From Kocuria sp. TGY1127_2 (GTDB taxonomy: Bacteria; Actinomycetota; Actinomycetes; Actinomycetales; Micrococcaceae), in NCBI RefSeq assembly GCF_013394385.1, contig NZ_AP022834.1:558001-622000 (forward strand): a DNA stretch of 64,000 bases, written 5' to 3'. The notes beneath the pieces were generated by a model. The model made no database searches and was not told the DNA's origin. It saw only the letters and a program-made list of their open reading frames with translations. The position numbers and the translations under genes were made by a program. Below are positions 34,497-43,828 of the stretch, in pieces. Every line of letters begins with the position of its first letter. Position 1 is the stretch's first letter.

Positions 34497-35591
34497 ATGA
34501 GCACCACCGCTCTACCGACCGAGATGCGAGCAGTCGTTTGCAATAAGCCCGAGGACTACACCCTGGAGACCCGACCGGTACCGCAACTCGGTACCGATGA
34601 CTTGATCATCAAGGTCGAGGCGGTGGGAGTGTGCGCCTCCGATCTGAAGTGCTATCACGGGGCCGTGAAGTTCTGGGGCGACGAGAACCGTCCGCAGTGG
34701 GCCCAGGAAGACATCATCCCCGGTCACGAGATCACCGGAACCGTGGTCTCAGGAACGGACCAGGCTTTCAACTACCACGGAGTCCACGAAGGCGACCGGA
34801 TTGTCGTCGAGCAGATCGTTCCGTGCGAGGAATGCCGCTTCTGCCTCCGTGGCGAGTACTGGATGTGCGGACCGCATGACATGTTCGGTTTCCGCAACTT
34901 CAATGGTGGAATGGCCGAGTACATGCTCGTTCCCAAACGCGCACGGGTTCACAAGATTTCCAGAGACGTGAAGCCTCAGCACGCCGCATTCGCCGAGCCT
35001 CTTGCTTGCTCGCTCCACGCAGTCGAGCGCGCGAACATCAAGTTCGAGGACGTCGTCGTGGTCGCCGGCGCAGGCCCCATCGGATTGGGCGCGATCATGG
35101 GCGTCCGCGAGAAGAATCCTCTCAAGATCATTTCCCTGGACATGGACGACGCCAAGCTCGCGCTCGCGAAGAAGTGCGGCGCGGACATGACCATCAACAT
35201 CGCCAACGAGGACGCGGTTGCAAAGATCAAGGAGATGACCGACGGATACGGTGCCGATGTCTACATCGAGTGCACGGGTCATCCATCAGCTGTCGGGCAG
35301 GGTCTCAACCTCCTCCGCAAGCTCGGAACTTACGTCGAGTACTCGGTCTTCGGCCAGGATGTGTCCGTGGATTGGTCCATCATTTCGGATGACAAAGAGC
35401 TCAGCGTTCTGGGCGCCCACCTCGGGCCGTACACGTGGCCGAAGGCCATCAGCCTCATCGAGTCCGGCAAATTGCCGCTCGATGAAGTCTGCACGCACCA
35501 GTTCCCGTTGGAGAAGTTCCAGGAGGCCCTGGACAGCGTCGCCGATTCGGCAGGCTCGTCCATCAAGGTCTCGATCCTTCCCCAGCCGTAA
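34497..35591 (+). CDS. Zinc-dependent polyol dehydrogenase (erythritol/L-threitol-type MDR)
   Basis: A 364-residue medium-chain dehydrogenase. Catalytic-zinc ligands lie in VGVCASDLKCYHG and PGHEITG; the structural zinc site is the four-Cys cluster CEECRFCLRGEYWMC; the Rossmann motif is VVVAGAGPIGLGAI. It oxidises a polyol to a ketose with NAD(P). The sequence resembles erythritol/L-threitol dehydrogenases (EltD-like) and the next gene encodes a DhaK-type kinase, as expected for a tetritol route to erythrulose phosphate. Xylitol, ribitol or glycerol remain possible. The ATG at 34497 follows AAAGGAGTGACC. Confidence 0.82.
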   Translation: MSTTALPTEMRAVVCNKPEDYTLETRPVPQLGTDDLIIKVEAVGVCASDLKCYHGAVKFWGDENRPQWAQEDIIPGHEITGTVVSGTDQAFNYHGVHEGDRIVVEQIVPCEECRFCLRGEYWMCGPHDMFGFRNFNGGMAEYMLVPKRARVHKISRDVKPQHAAFAEPLACSLHAVERANIKFEDVVVVAGAGPIGLGAIMGVREKNPLKIISLDMDDAKLALAKKCGADMTINIANEDAVAKIKEMTDGYGADVYIECTGHPSAVGQGLNLLRKLGTYVEYSVFGQDVSVDWSIISDDKELSVLGAHLGPYTWPKAISLIESGKLPLDEVCTHQFPLEKFQEALDSVADSAGSSIKVSILPQP

Positions 35592-35601
35592 TCAGCCCTA
35601 A

Positions 35602-35627
35602 TGCGGGCCGGAGCATTCCGGCCCGCA
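35602..35627 (+). terminator. Hairpin between dehydrogenase and DAK kinase
   Basis: TGCGGGCCGGA (35602-35612) pairs with TCCGGCCCGCA (35617-35627) across a GCAT loop. No U tract follows, and the next operon gene begins 94 bases on, so attenuation or message processing is likelier than full termination. Confidence 0.5.
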
Positions 35628-35720
35628 CGAAGCGGCCCGACGCCAGGGCCACCCGCACACCTGACAACCGGGTCAGCGGCTCGCGCCTCACCCGGAGATC
35701 ACCAGGAGGAGACCGCTCCC

Positions 35721-37412
35721 ATGACCAAGCTTTACAATGATCCCGCCGAATTCTCCGATGAACAGCTCGAAGGATTCGTCGATTTGTATTCGGACCGGTT
35801 GGCTCAGGTCCCGGGTGGAGTGATTTCTCTGCCCCCGAAAACTCCCCAGGTCGCGGTGATCGTCGGCGGCGGTTCCGGCCACTATCCGGCCTTCGCTGGT
35901 CTCGTGGGCCCCGGTTTCGCCTCCGGGGCGGTGGTCGGCAACATTTTCACCTCACCGTCTGCTGCCCACGTGTATTCGGTGGCCAAAGCGGCTGACCAGG
36001 GCAAGGGCGTCGTCCTGACGTTCGGCAATTACGCGGGCGACAACATGAACTTCGGTATTGCCGCAAAAATGTTGCGCGCCGAAGGGATCGACACCCGGGT
36101 CGTTGTGGTCAAGGACGACATTGCTTCCGACCCTGAGTTCGACAATCGTCGAGGAATTGCGGGCGATTTCACGGTATTCAAGGCGATGGGCGCGGCCGCG
36201 GCGGCGGGCAAGAGCCTGGACGAGGTCGAGCGGCTCGGAAATCTGACCAACCGACGGACGCGCACACTCGGCGTGGCATTCTCCGGGTGCACGATGCCTG
36301 GCGCCAAAACACCGCTGTTCGAGGTCAAGACGGGACAAATGGGCGTAGGCCTCGGGATTCACGGTGAACCCGGGATACGCGACGACGTTCGCCCCTCGGC
36401 TGCCGAGCTCGGCCGGCTTCTGGTACGCACCGTGCTCAAGGATGCGCCCGAAAATCCCGGCGGACGCATCGGCGTGATCGTCAACGGACTCGGGACCACC
36501 AAGTACGAGGAGCTTTTCCTCCTCTACCGCACGATCGCTCCGCTGCTGCGCGAAGCGGGATACGAGATTGTGGACCCCGAAGTCGGCGAGCTGGTCACGA
36601 GCCTCGACATGGGCGGAGTCTCCCTGACCGTCCTGTGGCTCGACGACGAGTTGGAGCCTCTCTGGACCGCGGACGCCTACGCCGCTGCATACCGCAAGCA
36701 GTCGGCGCCGCTGGAGACCATCGAGGAGACCTACGAGGGTAAGGTTTCTGCGCTCGACGAGGAGTCTCTCGTCGAAGCCAGCCCAGCAGCACTCGAGATC
36801 TCCGAGCGCGTTCGCAAGGCGGTCGCCTCGGTTGCAGAACTGATGCACGACCAGGAGACGTACCTCGGCGAAATCGATTCCTACGCCGGCGACGGCGACC
36901 ACGGGCGCGGTATGGTCAAAGGCAGCGATGCCGCACTGACCACCGTCAAGGAAGCGCCAGAGAAGGCCGGCCCGGCGTCGCTGATCAAAGCCGCGGGACG
37001 CTCTTGGGCCATGCAGGCCGGCGGAACGTCGGGTGTTCTCTGGGGCGCTTCACTCGAAGCGGCCGCCAACACGATCGACGACGCCGCCGAGAGCTTCACG
37101 GACGAAGACTTGGTCCGTGCCGTCCGCACTTTCGCCGATTCCATGGTCACCCTGGGTGGTGCCAAAGTTGGGGACAAGACCCTGTTGGATGCCCTTTTGC
37201 CCTTCGCGGATACGCTCGAGTCCCAGGAAGGCGATCTCAGCGAGGCCTGGGGAAAGGCGACAGAGGCGGCCAAGGACAGTGCCGAGAAGACCGCTGAACT
37301 CCGGCCCCAAAAAGGACGTGCCCGCCCGCTAGCCGAAAAATCGGTCGGCCATCCGGATCCCGGAGCGATCTCGATGTCGATGATCCTCGAGCTTCTCGGC
37401 AAGAGCCTCTAG
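35721..37412 (+). CDS. Fused DhaK-DhaL kinase (dihydroxyacetone/erythrulose kinase)
   Basis: A 563-residue single-chain DAK kinase. The DhaK half (1-330) has VIVGGGSGHYPAFAGLVGPG, LTFGNYAGDNMNFG and the substrate-binding His in LGIHGEPG. After a short linker, the DhaL half (about 365-563) has the magnesium-binding Asp set in DGDHGRG and GGTSGVLWG. It phosphorylates a short ketose with ATP. In mycobacteria, kinases of this type act on L- or D-erythrulose; here the preceding dehydrogenase favours that over dihydroxyacetone, but this is inference. The ATG at 35721 follows AGGAGGA. Confidence 0.85.
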   Translation: MTKLYNDPAEFSDEQLEGFVDLYSDRLAQVPGGVISLPPKTPQVAVIVGGGSGHYPAFAGLVGPGFASGAVVGNIFTSPSAAHVYSVAKAADQGKGVVLTFGNYAGDNMNFGIAAKMLRAEGIDTRVVVVKDDIASDPEFDNRRGIAGDFTVFKAMGAAAAAGKSLDEVERLGNLTNRRTRTLGVAFSGCTMPGAKTPLFEVKTGQMGVGLGIHGEPGIRDDVRPSAAELGRLLVRTVLKDAPENPGGRIGVIVNGLGTTKYEELFLLYRTIAPLLREAGYEIVDPEVGELVTSLDMGGVSLTVLWLDDELEPLWTADAYAAAYRKQSAPLETIEETYEGKVSALDEESLVEASPAALEISERVRKAVASVAELMHDQETYLGEIDSYAGDGDHGRGMVKGSDAALTTVKEAPEKAGPASLIKAAGRSWAMQAGGTSGVLWGASLEAAANTIDDAAESFTDEDLVRAVRTFADSMVTLGGAKVGDKTLLDALLPFADTLESQEGDLSEAWGKATEAAKDSAEKTAELRPQKGRARPLAEKSVGHPDPGAISMSMILELLGKSL

Positions 37413-37436
37413 CCACAGTCCCCCTTAAGTATCGAG

Positions 37437-37464
37437 GGCGAGCTGCCGGGAAAAGCCGCTCGCC
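37437..37464 (+). other. Short hairpin between DAK kinase and mannitol-type dehydrogenase
   Basis: GGCGAGC (37437-37443) and GCTCGCC (37458-37464) form a 7-bp stem with a 14-base loop, 17 bases ahead of the next start. Confidence 0.35.
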
Positions 37465-37481
37465 ACGGAAAGGCCGCAACC

Positions 37482-38987
37482 ATGGTCAAACTCAAGAATT
37501 CCACCCTGCAGGAGATCGATCGGACCGCGCAGTCCCGCCTCGTCGAAGGCAGCACCTTCCGGATTCCGGCCTATGACCGGAACGAATTGAGCGTCGGCGT
37601 CGTGCACTTCGGAGTCGGCGGCTTCCACCGCGCTCATCAGGCACGGTACTTGGACGAGCTGTTCACTCAGGGAGAGGCCAAAGATTTTGCCATCTGCGGC
37701 ATGGGCGTTCTGCCCAATGACAAATTCATGCGCGATACCTTGGCCGAGCAGGATTACCTCTACACTCTGGTCGCGCGCTTCCCGGATGGCCACGAGGACA
37801 CTCGAGTGATCGGATCGATCATCGATTACGTGTGGGCGCCGGAGGATCCAGCCGGGGCGGTCGAATACTTGGCCCAGGAAAGTATCAAGATCGTTTCGCT
37901 GACCGTGACCGAGGGTGGATACAACTTCAACCAGGTCACGCACGCCTACGACCTCGAAAACCCGTTGGTCGCCGCCGATCTGGCAGATCCCGAGCATCCG
38001 CGTACGGTATTCGGCCTGGTCACGCAGGCTCTGAAGCTGCGCCGGGAGCGTGGCATCACGCCATTTACTGTCCGTAGCTGTGACAATATTCAGGCCAATG
38101 GCGATATGGCCAAGAACGTCTTTACGGCGCATGCGAGGGCTTTGGACGCCGAGCTCGCAGGATGGATCGAGGAGCACGTGAGCTTCCCGAATTCCATGGT
38201 CGACCGCATCACGCCGGCCACGACCGACGAAGACCGGACGTACGTTCAGGACACCTTCGGATACGAAGACGGGTGGCCGGTGGTCACCGAGGACTTCATC
38301 CAGTGGGTCATGGAGGACGACTTCGTCAACGGCCGCCCGCCGTATGAGGACGTCGAAGTGCAGATGGTCGATGACGTCGAACCGTATGAGAAGCTCAAGC
38401 TTCGGATGCTGAATTCATCGCACCAGGGACTGTGCTATTTCGCGCATCTGGCCGGTTACCACAAGGTCGATGAAGCCGTTTCGAATCCGCTGATTGCCGA
38501 TTTCCTCATGGCCTACATGATGAGGGAAGCGAAACCAACACTCGATCCGTTGGAAGGTATCGACGTCGACGAGTACGCTCGTACCCTGATCAGCCGTTTC
38601 ACGAATAAGTACGTCAAGGACACCGTTCCGCGCCTGTGTGCCGAATCTTCGGATCGTATTCCCAAATGGTTGATCCCGGTGGTCCAGGACAACTTGCGGG
38701 ACGGCGGGGACGTCCGTCTTTCGGCAGCCATTGTGGCCAGTTGGGCCCGTTACGCCGAAGGGATCGATGAGCAAGGACGCCCCATCAAGATCGTGGACAA
38801 CGCCGAAGACAAAGTCCGGGCTGCGGCGCAGGCGCAGAAGGACGATGAACTCGCATTCTTGCGGGACAAGGATTTCTTCGGTGACTTGGCTGAGCAATCG
38901 CGGTTCACGGAGGAATACGTCAAGGTTCTTCGCTCATTGCATGAGGTGGGCAGCCTGAAGACGTTGGAGAAGCTCCTGGCCGATTGA
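37482..38987 (+). CDS. Mannitol dehydrogenase-family polyol dehydrogenase
   Basis: A 501-residue long-chain polyol dehydrogenase. The N-terminal NAD domain has VVHFGVGGFHRAHQARYLDEL; the catalytic motif K-L-R-M-L-N-S-S-H gives the Lys, Asn and His of the polyol-specific family. Members oxidise D-mannitol to fructose, D-arabinitol to D-xylulose, or reduce uronates. The xylulokinase that follows favours D-arabinitol to D-xylulose. The ATG at 37482 has GGAAAGG. No zinc cluster is present, as expected for this family. Confidence 0.88.
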   Translation: MVKLKNSTLQEIDRTAQSRLVEGSTFRIPAYDRNELSVGVVHFGVGGFHRAHQARYLDELFTQGEAKDFAICGMGVLPNDKFMRDTLAEQDYLYTLVARFPDGHEDTRVIGSIIDYVWAPEDPAGAVEYLAQESIKIVSLTVTEGGYNFNQVTHAYDLENPLVAADLADPEHPRTVFGLVTQALKLRRERGITPFTVRSCDNIQANGDMAKNVFTAHARALDAELAGWIEEHVSFPNSMVDRITPATTDEDRTYVQDTFGYEDGWPVVTEDFIQWVMEDDFVNGRPPYEDVEVQMVDDVEPYEKLKLRMLNSSHQGLCYFAHLAGYHKVDEAVSNPLIADFLMAYMMREAKPTLDPLEGIDVDEYARTLISRFTNKYVKDTVPRLCAESSDRIPKWLIPVVQDNLRDGGDVRLSAAIVASWARYAEGIDEQGRPIKIVDNAEDKVRAAAQAQKDDELAFLRDKDFFGDLAEQSRFTEEYVKVLRSLHEVGSLKTLEKLLAD

Positions 38988-38994
38988 TATACCG

Positions 38995-39050
38995 TGGCAT
39001 TGCGGGTCCCCGGCGGGTAACTATGCACCTGCCGGGGACTTTCAATGCCA
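38995..39050 (+). other. Composite hairpin between dehydrogenase and xylulokinase
   Basis: The outer stem TGGCATTG (38995-39002) pairs with CAATGCCA (39043-39050); the inner stem GTCCCCGGC (39006-39014) pairs with GCCGGGGAC (39031-39039). The whole spacer folds on itself. It could be a transcript-processing or attenuation site. Confidence 0.6.
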
Positions 39051-39076
39051 CAAGTTGTTGTGAAGGAGCGTTCTGC

Positions 39077-40465
39077 ATGAGCACTTACGTCTTGGGCGTG
39101 GATTCCTCCACCCAGTCCTGCAAGGCCGTTCTGGTCGATGCGGCGACCGGTGAGGTTGTCGACGAGCGGCGCGCGAGCCACCCGGAGGGCACCGAAGTGG
39201 ACCCCGCTGCCTGGGTCAGCGCGATCGAGGAGGTCACCGAGGAGCTTCTGCCTCGTGCCTCAGCCGTGGCGATCGGCGGCCAGCAGCACGGCATGGTTCT
39301 ACTCGACGACGCCGGCGAGGTCATCCGCCCTGCACTCTTGTGGAACGATACCCGTTCGGCACCGCAGGCCGAAGAGTTGCTTGCGTGGCTCGGAGGGCCG
39401 GACGAGGCCGCGCGTCGAACCGGCAGCGTGCCCGTGGCCTCCTATACCGCGACCAAGGTCCTATGGGTCCGGGAGAATGAACCGGAAAATGCCGAACGCA
39501 TCGATCGGATTGCTCTGCCGCACGACTATTTGACGTGGATACTCAATGAATCGGATGAGCTTTGGACCGACCACGGCGAGGCTTCCGGAACCTCGTACTA
39601 CGATCCTTCCGCTCGCGAATGGCTGCCTGAGGTCGCCGCGTGGGCCGCCGGGCATGACGTCAGCCTGCCGCGCCTGGCAGAGCCGCATCAAGTCGTGGGC
39701 AAGACAGCCTCGGGAGCGCTGATCGGCCCGGGCACGGGGGACAACGCCGCAGCCGCGCTCGGGCTCGGCATGAAACCGGGTGATGTCAGTATCTCGATAG
39801 GCACTTCCGGGGTCGTGGCCGTGGTCAGCGATGTGCCGTCACACGATGCCTCGGGGTCGATCTCGGGATTCGCGGACGCGTCCGGTCGCTACCTGCCGCT
39901 GGCCACCACACTGAACGGCGCGCAGGTCTTCGACAGGGCCGCAGACCTTCTGGGAATCGGCCACGAAGAGCTCTCGGCTCTGGCCCTGGCTGCGGAGCCG
40001 GGATCTGGGGGCGCGGTCTTCGTCCCGTACTTCGCGGGGGAGAGGACCCCCAATCTGCCGGAAGCTCGTGCACAATTCCTCGAACTCGGCTCGGAGTTCT
40101 CCCGTCAGAACATGGCCCGCGCAATGATGGAGGGCCTAGCCTGTTCGATGGCCGAGTGCCTCAAGAAAGTGCAGAAACAGACCGGGACCGAACCCCAACG
40201 CGTCCTGCTGATCGGTGGCGGCGCCAAGTCCGAGGCCTTCCAGAAGATTCTCGCCGGAGTGATCGGCGGCCCCATTCTGTTGCCCGAGTCCCGCGAATTC
40301 GTCGCATTGGGGGCTGCCCGCCAGGCTGCTTGGGTCCTTTCCGGCGAGACCGAGCCCCCGGTGTGGGAAACCGCGAATACCGAGGAAGTCATCGCGGATC
40401 CTACGCCCGAGGTGTACGAGCGGTACATAGAGTTCCGCAATCGTCTCTACCCTGACGCGAAGTAA
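39077..40465 (+). CDS. xylB: Xylulokinase
   Basis: A 462-residue FGGY kinase. VLGVDSSTQSCKAVLVD is the phosphate-1 motif, AIGGQQHGMVLLDD the xylulose-kinase mark with its catalytic Asp region, and GTGDNAAAALGLG and LIGGGAKSEAFQKIL complete the ATPase core. It makes D-xylulose 5-phosphate for the pentose phosphate pathway from the ketose made by the preceding dehydrogenase. The ATG at 39077 has GAAGGAG. A frame running upstream to 38984 overlaps the intergenic hairpin and is rejected. Confidence 0.92.
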   Translation: MSTYVLGVDSSTQSCKAVLVDAATGEVVDERRASHPEGTEVDPAAWVSAIEEVTEELLPRASAVAIGGQQHGMVLLDDAGEVIRPALLWNDTRSAPQAEELLAWLGGPDEAARRTGSVPVASYTATKVLWVRENEPENAERIDRIALPHDYLTWILNESDELWTDHGEASGTSYYDPSAREWLPEVAAWAAGHDVSLPRLAEPHQVVGKTASGALIGPGTGDNAAAALGLGMKPGDVSISIGTSGVVAVVSDVPSHDASGSISGFADASGRYLPLATTLNGAQVFDRAADLLGIGHEELSALALAAEPGSGGAVFVPYFAGERTPNLPEARAQFLELGSEFSRQNMARAMMEGLACSMAECLKKVQKQTGTEPQRVLLIGGGAKSEAFQKILAGVIGGPILLPESREFVALGAARQAAWVLSGETEPPVWETANTEEVIADPTPEVYERYIEFRNRLYPDAK

Positions 40466-40542
40466 GCCCTGGGGAGGTTTGAGACCCGAAGCGGGCCGGC
40501 CTCCGAAGGATCTCCACGGCGGGAGGTCGCCCCCCGCATCGG

Positions 40543-41289
40543 TCAGACGCTCGTGTAGCCACCGTCGATGATCATATTGGATCCCGTCACCATCGCGGCG
40601 TCGTCGGAGGCGAGGTAGCCGACCATCGCGGCGACCTCTTCGGGCAGCGCGAACCGGCCCGCCGGGATCTGCTCCTTGGCCCGCTCGCCTTTTTCCCCGG
40701 CCCAAGCCTTCTTGCCCAAAGGTGTTTCGACAATCGTCGGGGAGACCGCATTGACCGTGACACCACGGGGAGCCCACTCGAGCGAGAGAACGCGGGTCAA
40801 CCCCACGATTCCCGCTTTGGATGCACAGTAGGCCGCGTGCTGGTCCAATCCGACGACTGCCCCCTGTGAGGCGAGATTGATGATGCGCCCGTAGCCTGCG
40901 GTCGTCATGACGCGCCCGGCCGCTTGGGCCATGTAGAACGAGCCGCTCAGGTTGATGTTGATGGTCTTCTTCCAATCCTCGGCGGCGAGATCCGTCGCAG
41001 GATTGAGAAAGACCACGCCAGCCGAATTGACCAGGATGTGCGGCGTGCCGAGTCGGTCGACGACGCCGTCGACCACGCGGACCGCTTCCTCCGGATCCGA
41101 AAGGTCGGCGCGGAACCCCGCGTGGCCTTCACCCGGGAGGGACGCCAAGGCGTCGTCGAGAGCGGGCGAGACATCCACGCCGGCTATGCGCGCGCCCTTT
41201 TCGGCCAGGTGCTCGGCGATGGCCGCGCCGATACCGCTCGCGGCTCCCGTGACGATCGCGATCTTGCCGGCAAAAGATTTCTCGGTCAT
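40543..41289 (-). CDS. SDR-family polyol dehydrogenase (GolD/D-threitol-type)
   Basis: A 248-residue classical short-chain dehydrogenase. Cofactor motif TGAASGIG, NAD-preferring Asp in IAGVDVS, Asn in LVNSAG, catalytic Ser in NLASQGA and YCASK with catalytic Tyr and Lys. LGKKAWAGEKGERAKEQIPAGRF resembles D-arabinitol dehydrogenase GolD of Listeria and D-threitol dehydrogenases. It lies 14 bases after the FGGY kinase gene and is convergent with the main polyol operon. The ATG at 41289 follows AAGGAG. Confidence 0.87.
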   Translation of the reverse strand: MTEKSFAGKIAIVTGAASGIGAAIAEHLAEKGARIAGVDVSPALDDALASLPGEGHAGFRADLSDPEEAVRVVDGVVDRLGTPHILVNSAGVVFLNPATDLAAEDWKKTININLSGSFYMAQAAGRVMTTAGYGRIINLASQGAVVGLDQHAAYCASKAGIVGLTRVLSLEWAPRGVTVNAVSPTIVETPLGKKAWAGEKGERAKEQIPAGRFALPEEVAAMVGYLASDDAAMVTGSNMIIDGGYTSV

Positions 41290-41303
41290 TTCTACTCCTT
41301 GGG

Positions 41304-42815
41304 TTATGAGTCGGTCGGCGGGTCGGATGCGCGGGCTTGTCCGCTGCCCAGCCCGGCCAAGTGATGCTGAATCTGCGCGGTCGCCTCGTACAGGCTGCGA
41401 TAGTCCTCGTAGAGGGCGTCGTAGACGGGAATTTCGTGTGGCTCAATGACTTTTTCGACAGGGTTCCAATCGTCGAGATTCGCCACGACGCCGAGCGTCT
41501 GGGCGACCATGAAGGCGTCCCCGTATGCAGCCCCCACGCTGTATCGGTGGATGCGTTGAGGCCGACCCGTGACGTCAGAGACGATCTGCGGCCAGAGGTC
41601 CGATCCGACACCGCCGCCCGCGCAGGTAATGGATTCGATGCTCGCGCCTGCCTTCTCCATAACCTCGATATTGTGTCGGACAGCGAAGGCCGTGGCCTCG
41701 AGGAGGGATCGGTACACATGCCCGCGGCCGTGCTCGACGGTGAGCCCGATCATGACGCCCCGTGCGTCGGGGTCCTGGATGGGTGTCCGCTCTCCCGCGA
41801 AGTACGGCAACGTCAGGAGGCCATCCGACCCCGGACTGACCTGTCCGGCGGCCTCGATGAGCCGGGCGTAGTCCTGGACTCCGGATATCTCCCGAAACCA
41901 CTGGGTAAGCGCCCCCGACGTGGCCAATCCACCCGCGAGGTTGCGGGTGCCTCGTCGAGTTCCGGTCGTTCCCCACATGGACGAGTGGCGGAGGCGCTCG
42001 CGGGAATTGGCGATGAGGAACAGCGTGGTCCCGTACATGAGGAACAGCTCGCCGTCGTCGGTGGCTCCGACCGATTCCTGTTCTGACCAAGCGTCGATAC
42101 TGCCGTAAATCACCGGGATACCCTCTTCGAGTTCGGGCAAATCCTCGACGGGTCGCGTCCTGGAGCAAATATCGTTGCTCCAGCCGAGCCGGGGCAATTC
42201 CACACCGGCGGCGAAGCGTTCGGACATCTCGGTGTCCCATTCCTGGGTTTCCGGGTCATACAGGGGTGTGCACTGGCTCGCGGAGTGGCGATCCAGAACG
42301 TATTCGCCCGTCAGATGCTGGATGATCCAGCTGGACGGCATGTAGAAGCGAACACCCTCGGCGAATGCCTCTGGGTATCGCTTGGCGAACCACAAAAGTT
42401 TGGGGCCGCCTGCCTGGGACGTGAGCTGGGAATCGAAATGCTTGAGGATTTCCAGTTGTCCGAGCTCTGCGGAGATTTCCTCGATCTCATCGCGTGCCCG
42501 GTAGTCCACCCCGTAGAGGGCAGCCGGAGCGATCGGCGCGTCACCGGTCGCGACTCCGATGCACGGGCCCATCCCGGATACGCCGATGCCTCGGACCTGC
42601 ACGGCGTTGATACGGACGAGATCCGCGTAGAGTTCCCGGAATTCATTCCACCAGATGTTCATGTCCATTTGGACGACGCCGTTGGGCAATCGTTCGACCT
42701 CGTGCTCAAGTGTTCGTGAGTCGAGGACCATGCCCTCGGGAGAGACCAGGACCGCCTTGGTACTGGATGTGCCGACGTCGAGACCGAAGAATGCAGATGC
42801 TGCCATGTAGTCCAT
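41304..42815 (-). CDS. FGGY-family carbohydrate kinase
   Basis: A 503-residue kinase. FFGLDVGTSSTKAVLV is the first phosphate motif, GIGVSGMGPC the substrate side, YFAGERTP and CAGGGVGSDLWPQIVSDVTGRP the C-terminal core. It differs from the xylulokinase of the other operon and lacks QQHGMV, so it likely acts on another ketose, polyol or sugar acid; gluconate, erythritol and L-ribulose kinases are all in this family. Two ATGs (42815, 42806) fit; neither has a ribosome site, and TACCAAT just upstream suggests a leaderless message. Confidence 0.85.
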   Translation of the reverse strand: MDYMAASAFFGLDVGTSSTKAVLVSPEGMVLDSRTLEHEVERLPNGVVQMDMNIWWNEFRELYADLVRINAVQVRGIGVSGMGPCIGVATGDAPIAPAALYGVDYRARDEIEEISAELGQLEILKHFDSQLTSQAGGPKLLWFAKRYPEAFAEGVRFYMPSSWIIQHLTGEYVLDRHSASQCTPLYDPETQEWDTEMSERFAAGVELPRLGWSNDICSRTRPVEDLPELEEGIPVIYGSIDAWSEQESVGATDDGELFLMYGTTLFLIANSRERLRHSSMWGTTGTRRGTRNLAGGLATSGALTQWFREISGVQDYARLIEAAGQVSPGSDGLLTLPYFAGERTPIQDPDARGVMIGLTVEHGRGHVYRSLLEATAFAVRHNIEVMEKAGASIESITCAGGGVGSDLWPQIVSDVTGRPQRIHRYSVGAAYGDAFMVAQTLGVVANLDDWNPVEKVIEPHEIPVYDALYEDYRSLYEATAQIQHHLAGLGSGQARASDPPTDS

Positions 42816-42863
42816 ATTGGTACAGATCACATGGCAGGGCCATTCGGAGGACGGTTTGTATCG

Positions 42864-43556
42864 CTATCCGTTGCCCTTGATCCAATCGGAATCGTAAAGA
42901 TCTCGGCTTTGGCCGCTGTCTTTGGCACGGCGGCGTTCGGCATAATCCGTCTGGCGGAGAATTGCGTCGTCGTGATCCGGTGTGCTCCACAGGCCCAGCG
43001 CAATGAGGCCCGCGGACAGGCTTGCCAGGAGGAGAAACAGGAATCCCAACTCGGACCACATTACGACGTGATTGCGCACGAGAACAGCGTCGGAGCCCTC
43101 CATCCAACGAGGGACCATGTAGCTGACCACGAAGAACGCCGCGCTGAGAACAACCATGATCACGGGCGCCCAGAACCATCGGCTCATGTAGCGCGTGGGT
43201 TTGCGGCCCTCTTGATCTCGGAAGGCCGGCGCAAGACGCCAGCGCACGGACACAAGCCCCGCGATACCTACCAATAACGGGGCGATCCCCACAAACGCCC
43301 AGCGAGGATGCGCGGCCGCAACGAGCCCGAAGACCATGAGAATGCCGAGCATGCAGCTGGCGAAGGAGAGTCCACCGACCATGCGTCGGTACGCGGTTGC
43401 GCGAGCGCGGAGGCTTTGGGGCTCCCGTGGCTCAGACTGTTCGCCGGTCGGGGAAAGCATCGAGCCGGTCCACTCGGACTCAGGGATTCTGATGCCGTAG
43501 GTCGGAGCCTCGTATTCGCCTTCCGGGCCGTTTCTGGCATCTCGGGTGCTGCTCAT
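42864..43556 (-). CDS. Hypothetical membrane protein
   Basis: A 230-residue protein of unknown family. The N-terminal 55 residues are polar and acidic. Four membrane segments follow (about 60-80, 87-105, 128-150, 163-185), then an acidic/basic tail. It has no signal peptide or catalytic motif that I can see. It is upstream of the FGGY kinase gene on the same strand by 48 bases, but its content gives no metabolic link. Confidence 0.65.
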   Translation of the reverse strand: MSSTRDARNGPEGEYEAPTYGIRIPESEWTGSMLSPTGEQSEPREPQSLRARATAYRRMVGGLSFASCMLGILMVFGLVAAAHPRWAFVGIAPLLVGIAGLVSVRWRLAPAFRDQEGRKPTRYMSRWFWAPVIMVVLSAAFFVVSYMVPRWMEGSDAVLVRNHVVMWSELGFLFLLLASLSAGLIALGLWSTPDHDDAILRQTDYAERRRAKDSGQSRDLYDSDWIKGNG

Positions 43557-43738
43557 GACCGGAAACTCCCTTCGACCGTCTGCGACATTCCGGAACGTCG
43601 TGGATATCCTGTCTTTCCATGGTAGGCCGGTTGACGATGGGTTGTAACCCGGGCGCCGGTAGCCGGCAGCGAACTCGATTTTCAGGATCGACTCAGCTCG
43701 GGTGCACCAAAATTTCAGAAGGGTTGGTTACCCTGACA

Positions 43739-43794
43739 AGGCAACACCCGGTGATTCGAGGAAGTGCGAGCCTCGAATCTTCCGGGTGTTGCCT
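43739..43794 (-). terminator. Two-part terminator hairpin after HAD phosphatase
   Basis: AGGCAACACCCGG (43739-43751) pairs with CCGGGTGTTGCCT (43782-43794), and ATTCGAGG (43754-43761) with CCTCGAAT (43771-43778), with a small internal loop. It sits 35 bases past the HAD gene stop. Confidence 0.8.
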
Positions 43795-43828
43795 CGTTAA
43801 ACGGCGATCCGCGTATGCCGGGTCCGTC

